Shown piece after piece: positions 28,692 to 37,565 of a DNA stretch of 64,000 nucleotides (positions within the stretch are counted from its first letter, which is position 1; every line of letters starts with the position of its first letter). The notes beneath the pieces are model-generated. The model had not been told where the DNA came from and searched no databases. It worked only from the letters and a program-made list of their open reading frames with translations. A program made the position numbers and the translations under genes. The stretch comes from Mycobacterium sp. shizuoka-1. Lineage in GTDB: Bacteria > Actinomycetota > Actinomycetes > Mycobacteriales > Mycobacteriaceae. The stretch covers positions 22,616 to 86,615 of the forward strand of contig NZ_BEWG01000024.1 in the NCBI RefSeq assembly GCF_002723835.1, given 5' to 3'.

Positions 28692-29342
28692 TCAGACCCG
28701 GCAGCTGATCTCCATCGCGTCGGAGTCCCGGACCGGGAAGCTCACTCCGGCGTAGCCGTTCGCCGGGTCGCGGATGTACTCGACGTAGGGCCGGGCGTCC
28801 GGCAGACCGGTGTTGTCGGCGACGACCAGCGCGCCCGGACGCAGCCTGGGCTCCAGCAGATGTAGGACCGGCAGATAGAGGTCCTTCCAGCCGTCGAGCA
28901 GCACGAAATCCACCGGTTCCTCGATGCCGGCGAGCGTCTGCAGCGCGTCGCCGGCCAGCACGGTGATCAGATCGCCCAGGCCGACCTCGGCAAAGCTGGC
29001 CTCGGCGGTCGCGACCTTGGCCTCGCTGAGTTCGGTCGTCACCACCCGGCCGGTGCCGTTGTCGCGCACCGCGCTGGCCAGATGAAGTGCCGAGAGCCCC
29101 AACGACATTCCGAACTCCACCACCAACGCCGGGCGGACCGCGCGGACCAGGGTGTAGAGCAGCTGCCCGGACTCCGGAGTCACCGGCAGGTAGAAGTCGG
29201 CCAGGGCGTCGGCGCGTTCCTGAGCCGTGGTGCCCGCGAAGATCTGGCCGCCACGCTCGCGCAGCTGTGCCATCTGCTCGCCGGCCTCTTTGTACATGCG
29301 GTCGATGGTCGCGGCGACTTTCGGATCGCGCAGGGTGTTCAT
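28692..29342 (-). CDS. Class I SAM-dependent O-methyltransferase
   Basis: A 216-residue methyltransferase of the caffeoyl-CoA/catechol O-methyltransferase-like family (COG4122 type). The SAM loop is VVEFGMSLGLSALHLA (about residues 70-85), followed by VVTTELSEAKVATAE and the metal/substrate segment FVLLDGWKDLYLPVLHLLEPRLRPGAL with VADN, typical of cation-dependent members. Substrates of the family are hydroxylated aromatics or small metabolites; none can be named. ATG 29342 is used. A perfect palindrome lies in the 48-bp gap to the divergent Fe-S gene, so both may share one repressor. Confidence 0.85.
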   Translation of the reverse strand: MNTLRDPKVAATIDRMYKEAGEQMAQLRERGGQIFAGTTAQERADALADFYLPVTPESGQLLYTLVRAVRPALVVEFGMSLGLSALHLASAVRDNGTGRVVTTELSEAKVATAEASFAEVGLGDLITVLAGDALQTLAGIEEPVDFVLLDGWKDLYLPVLHLLEPRLRPGALVVADNTGLPDARPYVEYIRDPANGYAGVSFPVRDSDAMEISCRV

Positions 29343-29364
29343 GGCGCGAGGCTACCCTCGTCAT

Positions 29365-29388
29365 CTGAGTATGCTGTACCATACTCAG
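29365..29388. promoter_or_regulatory. Perfect 24-bp operator-like palindrome
   Basis: CTGAGTATG (29365-29373), six-base centre CTGTAC, CATACTCAG (29380-29388): perfect 9-bp arms. It fills most of the 48-bp gap between the divergent methyltransferase and Fe-S protein genes and ends two bases before the ATG at 29391. The palindrome contains -10-like hexamers (TACCAT at 29377-29382) eight bases from that ATG, so binding of a dimeric repressor (TetR-like geometry) would block a leaderless transcript. Confidence 0.7.
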
Positions 29389-29390
29389 CT

Positions 29391-30422
29391 ATGAGCGTGC
29401 CGCCCCGTTTGGCCGACCACCCGACCGTGCAGGCAGTGGCGGCCCGACGGAAACCGCCGCCGGCGCCGGTGATCGACGCCGGCTGGCTGCGCGAACTGTG
29501 CCTGTCCGCCGGAGCCGACGATGTGGCGTTCGCCAGCGTGGACAATGCCGAACTGGCAAGTGAGCGAGACCATGTCGAGGCGGCACTGCCCGGGACCCGC
29601 AGCTACATCAGCCTGGTGGTGCGGATGAACCGGGACAACGTGCGCTCGGTCGCGCGCAGTGTCGCCAACCAGGAATTCCACCGCACCGGTGAAATGATCA
29701 ACGAGGCCGCGCATCGGATCACTCGTGCGCTGCAGGACGCCGGTCACCGCGTCCTCAACCCGTCGGCCACCTTCCCGATGGAGATGGATCGCTACCCCGG
29801 CCGGATCTGGGTGGTGGCGCACAAGCCCGTCGCGGTGGCCGCCGGTCTCGGCGTTATGGGCATCCATCGCAACGTCATCCATCCGAAGTTCGGCAACTTC
29901 ATCCTGCTCGCCACCATTCTCGTCGATGCACCGATCAGCAGTTACGGTGTGCCGCTGGACTATTCGCCCTGTCTGGAATGCAAGCTCTGCGTCGCCGCCT
30001 GTCCGGTCGGGGCGATCAAGAAGGACGGCGAGTTCGACTTCGTCGCGTGTTCGGTGCACAACTATCGCGAGTTCATGGGTGGGTTCACCGACTGGGCGCA
30101 GACGATCGCCGACAGCGAGGACGCCGCCGACTTCCGCTCCAGGGTCACCGATTCGGAGAACGCGTCGATGTGGCAGAGCCTGTCGTTCAAAGCGAATTAC
30201 AAGGCCGCCTACTGCCTGGCGGTCTGCCCGGCCGGCGAGGACGTCATCGAGCCCTACCTCGACGACCGCAAGGGTTTCATGGACCTGGTCTTGCGGCCGC
30301 TTCAGGAGAAGGTGGAAACCCTTTACGTGCTGCCGAATTCAGCAGCCAAGGCGCACGCCGAACGGCGCTACCCGCACAAGCCGGTCAAAGTCGTGGACTC
30401 CGGTACCCGGGGGCGCGCGTAG
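29391..30422 (+). CDS. 4Fe-4S protein related to epoxyqueuosine reductase (QueG-like)
   Basis: A 343-residue iron-sulfur protein. GLGVMGIHRNVIHPKFGNF (about residues 152-170) resembles the cobalamin-site region of QueG/COG1600 proteins, and it is followed by a ferredoxin cluster Cys194-x2-Cys197-x2-Cys200-x3-Cys204-Pro. Cys220, Cys275 and Cys279 (CLAVCP) probably complete a second cluster. QueG reduces epoxyqueuosine in tRNA, but mycobacteria are not known to me as queuosine makers and the family also includes reductive dehalogenase-like proteins, so I give only the fold. ATG 29391 is chosen: it follows the palindromic operator, while the longer frame runs into the divergent gene. Followed by the DUF998 gene after 9 bases. 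Confidence 0.75.
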   Translation: MSVPPRLADHPTVQAVAARRKPPPAPVIDAGWLRELCLSAGADDVAFASVDNAELASERDHVEAALPGTRSYISLVVRMNRDNVRSVARSVANQEFHRTGEMINEAAHRITRALQDAGHRVLNPSATFPMEMDRYPGRIWVVAHKPVAVAAGLGVMGIHRNVIHPKFGNFILLATILVDAPISSYGVPLDYSPCLECKLCVAACPVGAIKKDGEFDFVACSVHNYREFMGGFTDWAQTIADSEDAADFRSRVTDSENASMWQSLSFKANYKAAYCLAVCPAGEDVIEPYLDDRKGFMDLVLRPLQEKVETLYVLPNSAAKAHAERRYPHKPVKVVDSGTRGRA

Positions 30423-30431
30423 GCTGGGGCG

Positions 30432-31085
30432 ATGGAGCGCGCTCTCGGCTGGGTCGGGGTGTCCGGTGCCGTGGCGGCGATGGTCGTGGTGCTCGCGCTC
30501 GACGCCCTGCTCGGCGGGCAGCGCACCCGGGGCCGCGAGCTACGCGCGGCAACGATCTCCGAATACGTCTACACCTCGGGCAGTTGGGCTTTCGTGGCCG
30601 CGGTGCTGATGCTGGCCGGCGGCTCGACGGCCCTGCTCTTCGGACTGATCAGGGCCGGCCTGGTCCGTCTGTTCTCGGCGGGGTCGGTGGCGATGGCGCT
30701 GTGGGTTGTTGCACTGGTGGCCATTGTGGCTTTTCCCAAACACAATTGGGTCACCGGGCCGAGCGCGTCGGGCACGGTACACCGGGTTGCCACCCTGGTC
30801 GCGTTCATCGCGCTGCCGGTCGCAGTCCTGCTGATCGCCGACGGCCGGTCCGGCACCGCCAGGGCGGCCAGGTGGTTCGCCGTGATCGGAATCGGCTGGC
30901 TGACAGTCCTGTTCGGGGCCATCGCGGCCGGCATGATGACCGACCGGCCGTGGTGGCGGCTCATCCCGCTCGGCTTGGTCGAGCGGGGGATCGCCGGGTT
31001 CGAGGTGGCGGCTGTCATCGCGCTCGGGCTGTGGCTGGCCCGCGCTCAGCACGCCAGGCTAGCCGGCCGGCTGCCGGCGTCCTGA
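30432..31085 (+). CDS. DUF998-like membrane protein
   Basis: A 217-residue integral membrane protein with about six hydrophobic helices: one at the N-terminus (SGAVAAMVVVLALDALL), then around residues 52-72, 85-100, 118-136, 146-168 and 180-205. The FPKHNWVTGPSASGTVHRVAT loop, with Lys/His residues before the fourth helix, fits DUF998-type proteins, a family without known biochemical role. It lies nine bases after the Fe-S protein gene and is likely in the same transcript. Its 3' end overlaps the convergent membrane protein gene by 27 bases. Confidence 0.75.
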   Translation: MERALGWVGVSGAVAAMVVVLALDALLGGQRTRGRELRAATISEYVYTSGSWAFVAAVLMLAGGSTALLFGLIRAGLVRLFSAGSVAMALWVVALVAIVAFPKHNWVTGPSASGTVHRVATLVAFIALPVAVLLIADGRSGTARAARWFAVIGIGWLTVLFGAIAAGMMTDRPWWRLIPLGLVERGIAGFEVAAVIALGLWLARAQHARLAGRLPAS

Positions 31086-31589
31086 TTGCATCGACAGTGT
31101 CACCGCGCGGGGCTGCGGCTCCATCGCCTCGAGAACGTCGTACACCTGCCACCAGCGCGCCTCGTGCTGCGACACCGAGATGCGGCCCTCGTCGAGGTCG
31201 AGGTCGGCGTGGTCCAGTGCTCGGGCCAGGTCCCGCAGCGTCGCGTAGCGCCGGTCGACCTCGTCGTGGCCGTAGCCGGCGACCGTCACGGCCGTCAGCG
31301 TCTGAACCCTGGCCCGCACGTCGCCGGCCAGCACGAACGTCAATGCGCCGACGGCGATGTAGACCATCGTCCCGCCGATCAGCGCGGTCTCCGGCATGCC
31401 GGTGAATTCCCCGCCGACTTGCAGGCCCAGCCACAACGCGGCGCCCCACAGCGGCCAGCCCCGCCACACCCGCAGCATGCGCCGCTGCCCGGCGGTGATA
31501 CCGGGCGGGAACACCACCAACCGATAGCGGGCCACGCCGTAGCGCGCGGGGTAGGCGTCGAAGGAACCCCAGGTACGTGTTGATCTCAC
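31059..31589 (-). CDS. Conserved actinobacterial membrane protein (DUF6611-like)
   Basis: A 176-residue protein starting at GTG. Two hydrophobic helices (about residues 46-66 and 71-91) are preceded by a basic WRGWPLWG segment and followed by a C-terminal cytoplasmic part (VDRRYATLRDLARALDHADLD, EARWWQVYDVL) of helical, charged character. I recognise the pattern from mycobacterial membrane proteins of unknown function; the DUF number is a tentative recall. It overlaps the DUF998 gene at the 3' side. The 85 bases between it and pth show no clear signal. Confidence 0.6.
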   Translation of the reverse strand: MRSTRTWGSFDAYPARYGVARYRLVVFPPGITAGQRRMLRVWRGWPLWGAALWLGLQVGGEFTGMPETALIGGTMVYIAVGALTFVLAGDVRARVQTLTAVTVAGYGHDEVDRRYATLRDLARALDHADLDLDEGRISVSQHEARWWQVYDVLEAMEPQPRAVTLSMQSGRRQPAG

Positions 31590-31674
31590 GTATTCAGATC
31601 TACGCCGGTGGCGCCCCCGGAGCGGCGATCCCTACGGAATCCTGACGCCCCGCGCCCGAATCCTTACGGTCGCC

Positions 31675-32250
31675 TCACCAGGCGTGCACCTGGTTCTGGG
31701 CGGTCTCCAGCCCGACCTCGATCAGCAGCTCGGTCGCGTCGGCGGCCTGCTCGCAGATCGCCGGGACCTCCCTGCGCTCGACCGCGCTGAACGGCTCCAG
31801 CACGTAGGCCGCCGGATCTTTGCGCCCGGGCGGGCGCCCGATCCCGATGCGGACCCGCTGAAAGTCCTTGGTGCCCAACACGTTGGCCACCGACCGCAGC
31901 CCATTGTGCCCGCCCTCGCCGCCACCGAGCTTCAGCCGGATCCGGCCGAAGTCGATGTCGAGCTCGTCGTGGATGACGATGATGTCGGCCGGGTTCACCG
32001 AATAGAACTTCGCGAGCGGACCGACCTGGCGCCCCGACTCGTTCATGTAGGTGCGCGGCTTGGCCAACACCACCGGACGGTGCGCGAGCCGGCCGGTCAC
32101 GATCTCCGCGCCGGACCGCTTGTGCACCTTGAACTGGTCGCCCATCCGGGCGGCCAGCAGGTCGGCCACCATGAAGCCGACATTGTGCCGGGTCTTGGCG
32201 TACTGCGGTCCGGGGTTGCCGAGGCCGACGACCAGCAGGGGTTCGGCCAT
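31675..32250 (-). CDS. pth: Peptidyl-tRNA hydrolase
   Basis: A 191-residue enzyme that releases peptides from peptidyl-tRNA dropped by stalled ribosomes. The active-site residues known from the family are all in place: Asn12 (GLGNPG), His22 (TRHNVGF), Asp95 (IHDELD) and Asn116 (GGHNGLRS). Length and order match M. tuberculosis Pth. It lies six bases downstream of rplY on the same strand, an operon common in actinobacteria that couples a ribosomal protein with translation rescue. ATG 32250. Confidence 0.96.
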   Translation of the reverse strand: MAEPLLVVGLGNPGPQYAKTRHNVGFMVADLLAARMGDQFKVHKRSGAEIVTGRLAHRPVVLAKPRTYMNESGRQVGPLAKFYSVNPADIIVIHDELDIDFGRIRLKLGGGEGGHNGLRSVANVLGTKDFQRVRIGIGRPPGRKDPAAYVLEPFSAVERREVPAICEQAADATELLIEVGLETAQNQVHAW

Positions 32251-32256
32251 CCGGGC

Positions 32257-32910
32257 TTACTCGGCCTCGGCCGACTCGCCCTCGGCGGCTTCGGCAGCCT
32301 CGGCTGCCTGGTCGGCGATCGACTCGCCGCCGCCCTCGGACTCGAGCTCCTCGGCCGACGGCGCGGTGACGATGTTGACGACCAGCAGCTCGGGATCGCT
32401 GACCAGGGTGACGCCCTTGGGCAGCTCGACCTGGCCCGCGGTGATCTGGGTGCCTTCCTCGGCGCCCTCGATCGAGATGGTCAGGTGCTCCGGGATCGAC
32501 ATGGCTTCCGCCTCGATCTCGATGACGTTGGCGTCCTGGGTGACCAGCGTGCCGGGGGCGGCATCGCCCTCGAGGGCGATGTGCACCTCGACGGTCACCT
32601 TCTCGCCGCGCCGGACGACCAGCAGGTCGGCGTGCTGGATGTTGCGACGGATCGGATGGATCGACAGGGCCTTGGTCAGCGCCAGCTGCTCCTTGCCGTC
32701 GACGTCCAAGACCAGCACGGCGTTGGTGCCGGAGTGCCGCAGGACGGCCGCGTAGTCGTGGGCGTTGAGTTCGAGGTGCTGGGGCTCGGCGCCGTGGCCG
32801 TAAAGGACGACGGGAACCTTGCCCTCGCGGCGGGCCTGGCGCGAGGCGCCCTTGCCGGTCTTCGCCCGCACGGTGGCGGTGAGATTGTTGGTGCTGTCCT
32901 TCTTGGCCAT
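32257..32910 (-). CDS. rplY: Ribosomal protein L25/CTC form
   Basis: A 217-residue long-form (CTC/TL5-like) L25 that binds 5S rRNA. The N-terminal domain ([29 protein letters not shown]) is the RNA-binding part, followed by the beta-rich CTC domain ([31 protein letters not shown]), and ends in an acidic, Ala-rich tail. ATG 32910 is chosen because the protein starts with the conserved MAKK; an in-frame start at 32961 adds 17 unrelated residues. The 131-base region upstream (32911-33041) carries a 15-bp dyad (32988-33002) but no obvious promoter. Confidence 0.95.
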   Translation of the reverse strand: MAKKDSTNNLTATVRAKTGKGASRQARREGKVPVVLYGHGAEPQHLELNAHDYAAVLRHSGTNAVLVLDVDGKEQLALTKALSIHPIRRNIQHADLLVVRRGEKVTVEVHIALEGDAAPGTLVTQDANVIEIEAEAMSIPEHLTISIEGAEEGTQITAGQVELPKGVTLVSDPELLVVNIVTAPSAEELESEGGGESIADQAAEAAEAAEGESAEAE

Positions 32911-33041
32911 GATCGGTGCTCCTGAGTTATCCGTCGTCTTTCGCACGGAGAAGGCAGGCACCGATTACAGGAAGCCTCGTCGATAACGGTGGTCGGACCA
33001 CCCTCGCCGTGACGCGGCCACCAGGGTAGCCGACCAGGGCC

Positions 33042-33908
33042 TCAGAGCGGAAATTCGATGGCGGTGAGCTGCTCGGACAGCCGCCACAGCGCCTTGGCGG
33101 TGGTCTGATTCCTGGCCAGCGGGCTGCGCGGGGACGGGCCGGTCGGGCCGCGCATCGCGAACCTGGGCCCGATGAAACTGTTGCCGGGCAGATCCTGGCT
33201 GGCGGCGTAGAGCGTGTGGCTCGCCCCGAAGTCGGCGCTGGTGGCGAAGACGCTGTTGCCGAGGTCCCAGATCCGGGTGCCCATTCGGTTGCCGGTATGC
33301 CCCTGCAGGTTGGTCGCCGAATAGCCGGGATGGGCGGCGTGCGACTTGAGCGGCGAACCGGCGGCGTCCAGGCGTTTCTGCAGTTCACTGGTGAACAGCA
33401 GGTTGGCGAGCTTGGACTGGCCGTAGGCCAGCCACGCCGAGTACGGCCGCGCCTTCCAGTTCAGGTCCTTGAGGCTGATCTTGCCGAGCAGGTGCATGAA
33501 CGACGAGACCGTGACCACGCGGTCGGTGATCTTGGGCAGCAGCAGGTTGGTCAGCGCGAAGTGGCCCAGGTGGTTGGTGCCGATCTGGCTTTCGAAGCCG
33601 TCCTTGGTCACGGCGTACGGAACGGCCATGATGCCGGCGTTGTTGATCAGCACGTCGACGGTGTCCACGCCGTCGGCGAAGTCCCTGATCGAGGCCAGGT
33701 CCTGCAGATCGAGGCTGCGCACCTCGACGTCGCCGGTCACAGTCGCTGCTGCGGCGGCGGCCTTCTCAGCGTTGCGGCAGGCCAGGATGACGTGCGCGCC
33801 GACCCGGGCCAGTTCTCGGGCCGTGACCAGTCCCAGCCCGCTGTTGGCTCCGGTGACGATGGCGGTACGTCCGGCGAACGACGGCAGATCTGCAGCGGTC
33901 CAACTCAT
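33042..33908 (-). CDS. Short-chain dehydrogenase/reductase
   Basis: A 288-residue classical SDR of the retinol-dehydrogenase/WW-oxidoreductase-like subgroup. Cofactor motif TGANSGLG (19-26), NNAG, the catalytic Ser in VVTVSS and the Tyr/Lys in YGQSK (Tyr about 162) are present; HPGYSATNLQG follows. The Arg in CRNAEKA at the end of the second strand indicates NADP(H). ATG 33908. Substrate unknown. It is inserted between rplY and the lpqT cluster; I do not recall it at this position in M. tuberculosis. Its 3' end is 131 bases from rplY. Confidence 0.88.
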   Translation of the reverse strand: MSWTAADLPSFAGRTAIVTGANSGLGLVTARELARVGAHVILACRNAEKAAAAAATVTGDVEVRSLDLQDLASIRDFADGVDTVDVLINNAGIMAVPYAVTKDGFESQIGTNHLGHFALTNLLLPKITDRVVTVSSFMHLLGKISLKDLNWKARPYSAWLAYGQSKLANLLFTSELQKRLDAAGSPLKSHAAHPGYSATNLQGHTGNRMGTRIWDLGNSVFATSADFGASHTLYAASQDLPGNSFIGPRFAMRGPTGPSPRSPLARNQTTAKALWRLSEQLTAIEFPL

Positions 33909-33942
33909 GGGAGATCACTTTAGGGGGCGGGCGTGCTCGCCC

Positions 33943-34590
33943 CTACTTGAGCGCGACGCTGAAACCTCTGATGATCGCCTCGACATCGTCGGAGGCGGCC
34001 GCAGCCTGGTCGGCCAGGGTGGTCACGGTCAGCTGGACCAGGTAGCGCTGGAAGGTCGGAGCGGCGGTCACCGGGATCACCACCCGGTTGTAGGAATGCA
34101 GGCGCTTGTCGTTCAGGTCGTAGCTGCCCTCGATCATCGACGACGGGAAGCCGTCAAAATCGGCGTCCGACGCGTTGAGCTTGGTGAAGTTCTTGCTCAT
34201 CTCGGCATCGGCGCTGGCGTGCTTGAGCGCCTCGCGCACGTCGAAGTTGCCGGAGAGTTTGAACACGATCACCATCGCCGTCGGGTAGGTGTTGTTCTTG
34301 GCGATCACCTCGGTGCCGGGGGAGAAGTTCGAGTTGGTGTACTTGGTCCAGCCCGGCGGCTTGGGCAGCGTCACAGTGATGTCGGTGAGCTTGTCCAGCG
34401 GGATCTGCTCGCCGGTGACCCCGACGCCGTAGAGGTATTCGGCGATCGGCTGCGGGGTGTCCGACGTGGTGGGCGGCGCCGTCGTCGTGGCCGGTGAGGT
34501 CCACACCGAGGAGTAGTCCGGCGGCGTCGACCCGCACGCCGCCAGGGTCATGGCCAGCGCGATGGACAGGGCTGCGCTGCGCGCTCTCAC
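33943..34590 (-). CDS. lpqT: LpqT-like LpqN/LpqT family lipoprotein
   Basis: A 215-residue lipoprotein with signal peptide and lipobox LAAC (Cys19), a Thr/Pro-rich linker (residues 30-48), and a compact domain of the LpqN/LpqT family (PPGWTKYTNSNFSPGTEVIA, LKLSGNFDVREALKHA-like, and YLVQLTVTTLADQ). The family sits on the outer face of the mycobacterial membrane, and LpqT has been linked to host signalling; its molecular function is open. The GTG start overlaps the upstream arsC stop by four bases (GTGA). The position upstream of rplY and after prsA matches Rv1016c. Confidence 0.88.
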   Translation of the reverse strand: MRARSAALSIALAMTLAACGSTPPDYSSVWTSPATTTAPPTTSDTPQPIAEYLYGVGVTGEQIPLDKLTDITVTLPKPPGWTKYTNSNFSPGTEVIAKNNTYPTAMVIVFKLSGNFDVREALKHASADAEMSKNFTKLNASDADFDGFPSSMIEGSYDLNDKRLHSYNRVVIPVTAAPTFQRYLVQLTVTTLADQAAAASDDVEAIIRGFSVALK

Positions 34591-34928
34591 AGAATTTCGT
34601 GCACCGATTCGATCGGGCGAGCCAGCCGGGTGCCCTTGGACGTCACCACGAACGGGCGCTCGATGAGGACGGGGTTGGCTGCCATGGCATCCAGCAGGTC
34701 ATCGTCACTGGCTTCGGCGAGATCCAGCTCGCTGTAGAGGGATTCGCGCTTGCGTACCGCGGTGCGCACGTCGATGCCGGCGTCGGCGATCAACGTGGCG
34801 ATCTCGGCGCGCGACGGTGGCGTCTTCAGATATTCGACGATCGTGGGCTCGATGCCGTTCTCGCGCAGCAGATCCAGTGTCTTGCGGGAGGTGCTGCAGC
34901 GCGGGTTGTGATAAATGGTCGCCGACAA
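34587..34928 (-). CDS. arsC: Arsenate reductase-like ArsC/Spx family protein
   Basis: A 113-residue thioredoxin-fold protein of the glutaredoxin-dependent ArsC type. Catalytic Cys11 lies in YHNPRCSTSRKT; the Arg residues that stabilise arsenate are seen in RTAVRKRE and LIERPFVV, and the cis-Pro region follows. It probably reduces arsenate to arsenite or acts as a Spx-like redox protein. TTG 34928 directly follows the prsA stop codon (TAG) in the same frame, so translation likely continues by re-initiation. No ars operon genes are adjacent. Confidence 0.88.
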   Translation of the reverse strand: MSATIYHNPRCSTSRKTLDLLRENGIEPTIVEYLKTPPSRAEIATLIADAGIDVRTAVRKRESLYSELDLAEASDDDLLDAMAANPVLIERPFVVTSKGTRLARPIESVHEIL

Positions 34929-35909
34929 CTATGCGTCTCCGTCGAAAAGACCTGTCACCGAACCATTTTCGAAGACCGCACGAATGGTGCTGGCCAGCAG
35001 TGGGGCGATGGACAGCACCGTCAGCTGCGGGAAGCGCTTGGACTCGTCGATCGGCAGGGTGTTGGTGACGATCACCTCGCGGGCGCCGCTGTCGGCGAGG
35101 CGCTCGCGGGCCGGGTCGGACAGCACGCCGTGGGTGGCGGCGATGATCACGTCTTTGGCGCCGTCGTTGTGCAGCAGCTTGACCGCGCCGGCGATGGTGC
35201 CGCCGGTGTCGATCATGTCGTCGGTCAGCACGCAGGTCTTGCCGGCCACGTCACCGACGACCCGGTTGGACACCACCTGGTTGGGCACCTTCGGGTCGCG
35301 GGTCTTGTGGATGAACGCCAGCGGGGTGCCGCCCAGTGCGTCGGCCCACTTCTCGGCGACCCGCACGCGGCCGGAGTCCGGCGAGACCACGACGACGTTG
35401 GAGCAGTTGTAGTTGTCCCGGATGTAGCCGGTCAGCAGCGGCTGGGCCCGCATGTGGTCGACCGGGCCGTCGAAGAAGCCCTGGATCTGGTCGGTGTGCA
35501 GGTCGACCGACACGATGCGGTCGGCGCCCGCGGTCTTGAACAGGTCGGCCACCAGCCGGGCCGAGATCGGCTCGCGGCCGCGGTGCTTCTTGTCCTGGCG
35601 GGCGTAGGGATAGAACGGCAGGATCGCGGTGATGCGTTTGGCGCTGCCGCGCTTGAGCGCATCGATCATGATCAGCTGTTCCATCAGCCATTTGTTCAGC
35701 GGCGCGGGATGGGACTGCAGGACGAAGGCGTCGCAGCCGCGCACGGATTCATCGAAGCGAACGAAGATCTCGCCGTTGGCGAAGTCGCGTGCGGTCTGCG
35801 CGGTGACCTGGACGTCGAGCTCTTTGGCGACCTGATCGGCCAGTTCCGGGTGCGCGCGGCCCGAGAAGAGCATCAGATTTTTGCGGTTGTCGGTCCAGTC
35901 CGTGCCCAC
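34929..35909 (-). CDS. prsA: Ribose-phosphate pyrophosphokinase
   Basis: A 326-residue PRPP synthase (class I), making 5-phosphoribosyl-1-pyrophosphate from ribose 5-phosphate and ATP for nucleotides, His, Trp and decaprenyl-phosphoryl-arabinose precursors. Motifs: FSGRAHPELADQVA, the ATP flap YPYARQDKKHRGREPISA, VSVDLHTDQIQGFF, and the PRPP loop VLTDDMIDTGGTI. ATG 35909. Divided from glmU by 93 bases on the same strand, as in M. tuberculosis Rv1017c-Rv1018c. Confidence 0.95.
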   Translation of the reverse strand: MGTDWTDNRKNLMLFSGRAHPELADQVAKELDVQVTAQTARDFANGEIFVRFDESVRGCDAFVLQSHPAPLNKWLMEQLIMIDALKRGSAKRITAILPFYPYARQDKKHRGREPISARLVADLFKTAGADRIVSVDLHTDQIQGFFDGPVDHMRAQPLLTGYIRDNYNCSNVVVVSPDSGRVRVAEKWADALGGTPLAFIHKTRDPKVPNQVVSNRVVGDVAGKTCVLTDDMIDTGGTIAGAVKLLHNDGAKDVIIAATHGVLSDPARERLADSGAREVIVTNTLPIDESKRFPQLTVLSIAPLLASTIRAVFENGSVTGLFDGDA

Positions 35910-36002
35910 TGTGTGCTGCCCTTGCCGGTCGGAGGTCGATACGGGGCAATCGTACGGTGCCGGGTCCCCGGGTTACCAAAAAGGCAACATCTGGCGACGT
36001 CG

Positions 36003-37466
36003 TCACTGCGTCGGTTGACCCGCCTCGGGTTCTTTCGCCTTGGCCGCGGCCTGCGCCGATGCACTGCCGGGGCGTTTGCGGATCACCCAGTCCTCGATAT
36101 TGCGCTGTGGTCCAGCCGACACCGCCAGCGCGCCCGGCGGCACGTCGTCGCGCAGCACCGTGCCTGCGCCGGTGTAGGCGCCGTCGCCGACGGTGACCGG
36201 CGCGACGAACATGGTGTCTGAGCCGGTCCGCACGTGCGAGCCGATTCTGGTGCGGCTCTTGTTCTCGCCGTCGTAGTTCACGAACACGCTGGACGCGCCG
36301 ATGTTGCTGTGCTCGCCGATGTCGGCGTCACCGACGTAGGTCAGGTGCGGCACCTTGGTCCCGGCGCCGATCACGGCGTTCTTGGTCTCCACGAACGCCC
36401 CGAGCTTGCCGGTCTCGCCCAGCGCGGTGCCGGGGCGCAGGTAGGTGAACGGGCCGACGGTCGCGCGCTCGCCGATCACCGCCTCGCTGCCGTGCGTGCG
36501 GACGACACAGGCGCCGTCGCCGACCGTCACGTCGGTCAGCGTCGTGTCCGGCCCGATCTCGCAGCCTGCGCCGATCCGGGTGCCGGCCAGCAGCTGGGTG
36601 CCGGGCCGGATCACGGTGTCGCGGCCGATCGTGACCTCGACGTCGATCCACGTGGTCAACGGGTCGACGACGGTCACGCCGTTGCGCTGGTGGGCGGCCA
36701 CCACGCGCCGGTTGAGTTCCCGGGCCAGTGCCGAGAGCTGGACGCGGTCGTTGACCCCGGCGACCAGTGCGTGGTCGTCGATGTGGGTGGCGGCCACGAT
36801 CCGTCCGTCGGCCCGCACGATCGAGATGACGTCGGTCAGATACAGCTCATGCTGGGCGTTGTCGGACGACAGGCGGCTCAGCGCCGACCGCAGTTCGGTG
36901 ATGTCGAATGCGTAGACACCGGAGTTGACCTCGCGGATGGCCCGCTGCTGCGGGGTGGCGTCGGCCTCCTCGACGATGGCGATCACTTCGCCGTCCTGGG
37001 TGCGCAGGATCCGGCCGTAGCCGGTCGCGTCGGGCACGGTGGTGGTCAGGATGGTCGCCGCCGCACGTCCGCCGTGATGGGTCGTGATCAGCTCGGCCAG
37101 CGTCCGGGCATCCAGCAGGGGCACGTCACCCGCGGTCACGACGACGGTGCCGGTGAAATCGTCGGGCAGCCCGGTCAGTCCGCACAGTGCGGCGTGTCCG
37201 GTGCCCAGTTGCTGTTCCTGTACCGCGACCTCGATGGGGCGGCCCAGGTCCTCGGCGAGCCCCGCGACGACGGGCGCGATGCGCTCGCGGTCCTTGCCCA
37301 GCACGACGACCAGGTGTTCGGGGGCGACCTCGGCGATCGCGTGCAGGGTGTGCGAGAGCATGCTGCGGCCACCGAGGGTGTGCAGCACCTTGGGGGTGTC
37401 CGAGCGCATACGTGTCCCGGCACCGGCCGCGATGACCAAGACGGCTGCCTGCGAGGGTGTCGTCAC
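36003..37466 (-). CDS. glmU: Bifunctional UDP-N-acetylglucosamine pyrophosphorylase / GlcN-1-P acetyltransferase
   Basis: A 487-residue bifunctional enzyme that makes UDP-GlcNAc for peptidoglycan and the arabinogalactan linker. The N-terminal uridyltransferase has [17 protein letters not shown] (about residues 12-28), [17 protein letters not shown] and the [10 protein letters not shown] segment; the C-terminal left-handed beta helix ([13 protein letters not shown] onward) has YLRPGT and the acetyl-CoA/catalytic [23 protein letters not shown] 37466 preserves the start of the first strand; a GGGAGG ribosome site lies seven bases before it. tRNA-Gln is 21 bases upstream on the same strand, so the two are probably co-transcribed. 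The C-terminal Ala/Lys/Glu-rich tail is variable. Confidence 0.95.
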   Translation of the reverse strand: MTTPSQAAVLVIAAGAGTRMRSDTPKVLHTLGGRSMLSHTLHAIAEVAPEHLVVVLGKDRERIAPVVAGLAEDLGRPIEVAVQEQQLGTGHAALCGLTGLPDDFTGTVVVTAGDVPLLDARTLAELITTHHGGRAAATILTTTVPDATGYGRILRTQDGEVIAIVEEADATPQQRAIREVNSGVYAFDITELRSALSRLSSDNAQHELYLTDVISIVRADGRIVAATHIDDHALVAGVNDRVQLSALARELNRRVVAAHQRNGVTVVDPLTTWIDVEVTIGRDTVIRPGTQLLAGTRIGAGCEIGPDTTLTDVTVGDGACVVRTHGSEAVIGERATVGPFTYLRPGTALGETGKLGAFVETKNAVIGAGTKVPHLTYVGDADIGEHSNIGASSVFVNYDGENKSRTRIGSHVRTGSDTMFVAPVTVGDGAYTGAGTVLRDDVPPGALAVSAGPQRNIEDWVIRKRPGSASAQAAAKAKEPEAGQPTQ

Positions 37467-37487
37467 GCTACGGCCTCCCAAAGAACG

Positions 37488-37559
37488 CTCCGTCGCCAGG
37501 ACTCGAACCTGAACTATCTGAACCAAAATCAGAGGTGCTGCCGATTACACCACGACGGA
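37488..37559 (-). tRNA. tRNA-Gln (TTG anticodon)
   Basis: The minus strand folds as a 72-base tRNA: the acceptor arms TCCGTCG and CGACGGA pair perfectly, the D arm has GTGTAATCGGCAGCAC, the anticodon stem TCTGA/TCAGA closes a seven-base loop TTTTGGT with anticodon TTG, and the T arm is GGTTCGAGTCC. The discriminator base is G and no CCA is encoded. It reads CAA (and possibly CAG) codons. It precedes glmU by 21 bases on the same strand. Confidence 0.96.
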
Positions 37560-37565
37560 CTGGCC

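Noticed and set aside
32988-33002. GGTGGTC-G-GACCACC dyad between the SDR gene and rplY, considered as terminator or L25 autoregulatory site.
   Set aside because: A one-base centre cannot form a hairpin loop without opening pairs, there is no U tract, and no L25/5S mimicry is evident; it may be a protein site but evidence is too thin for a feature.
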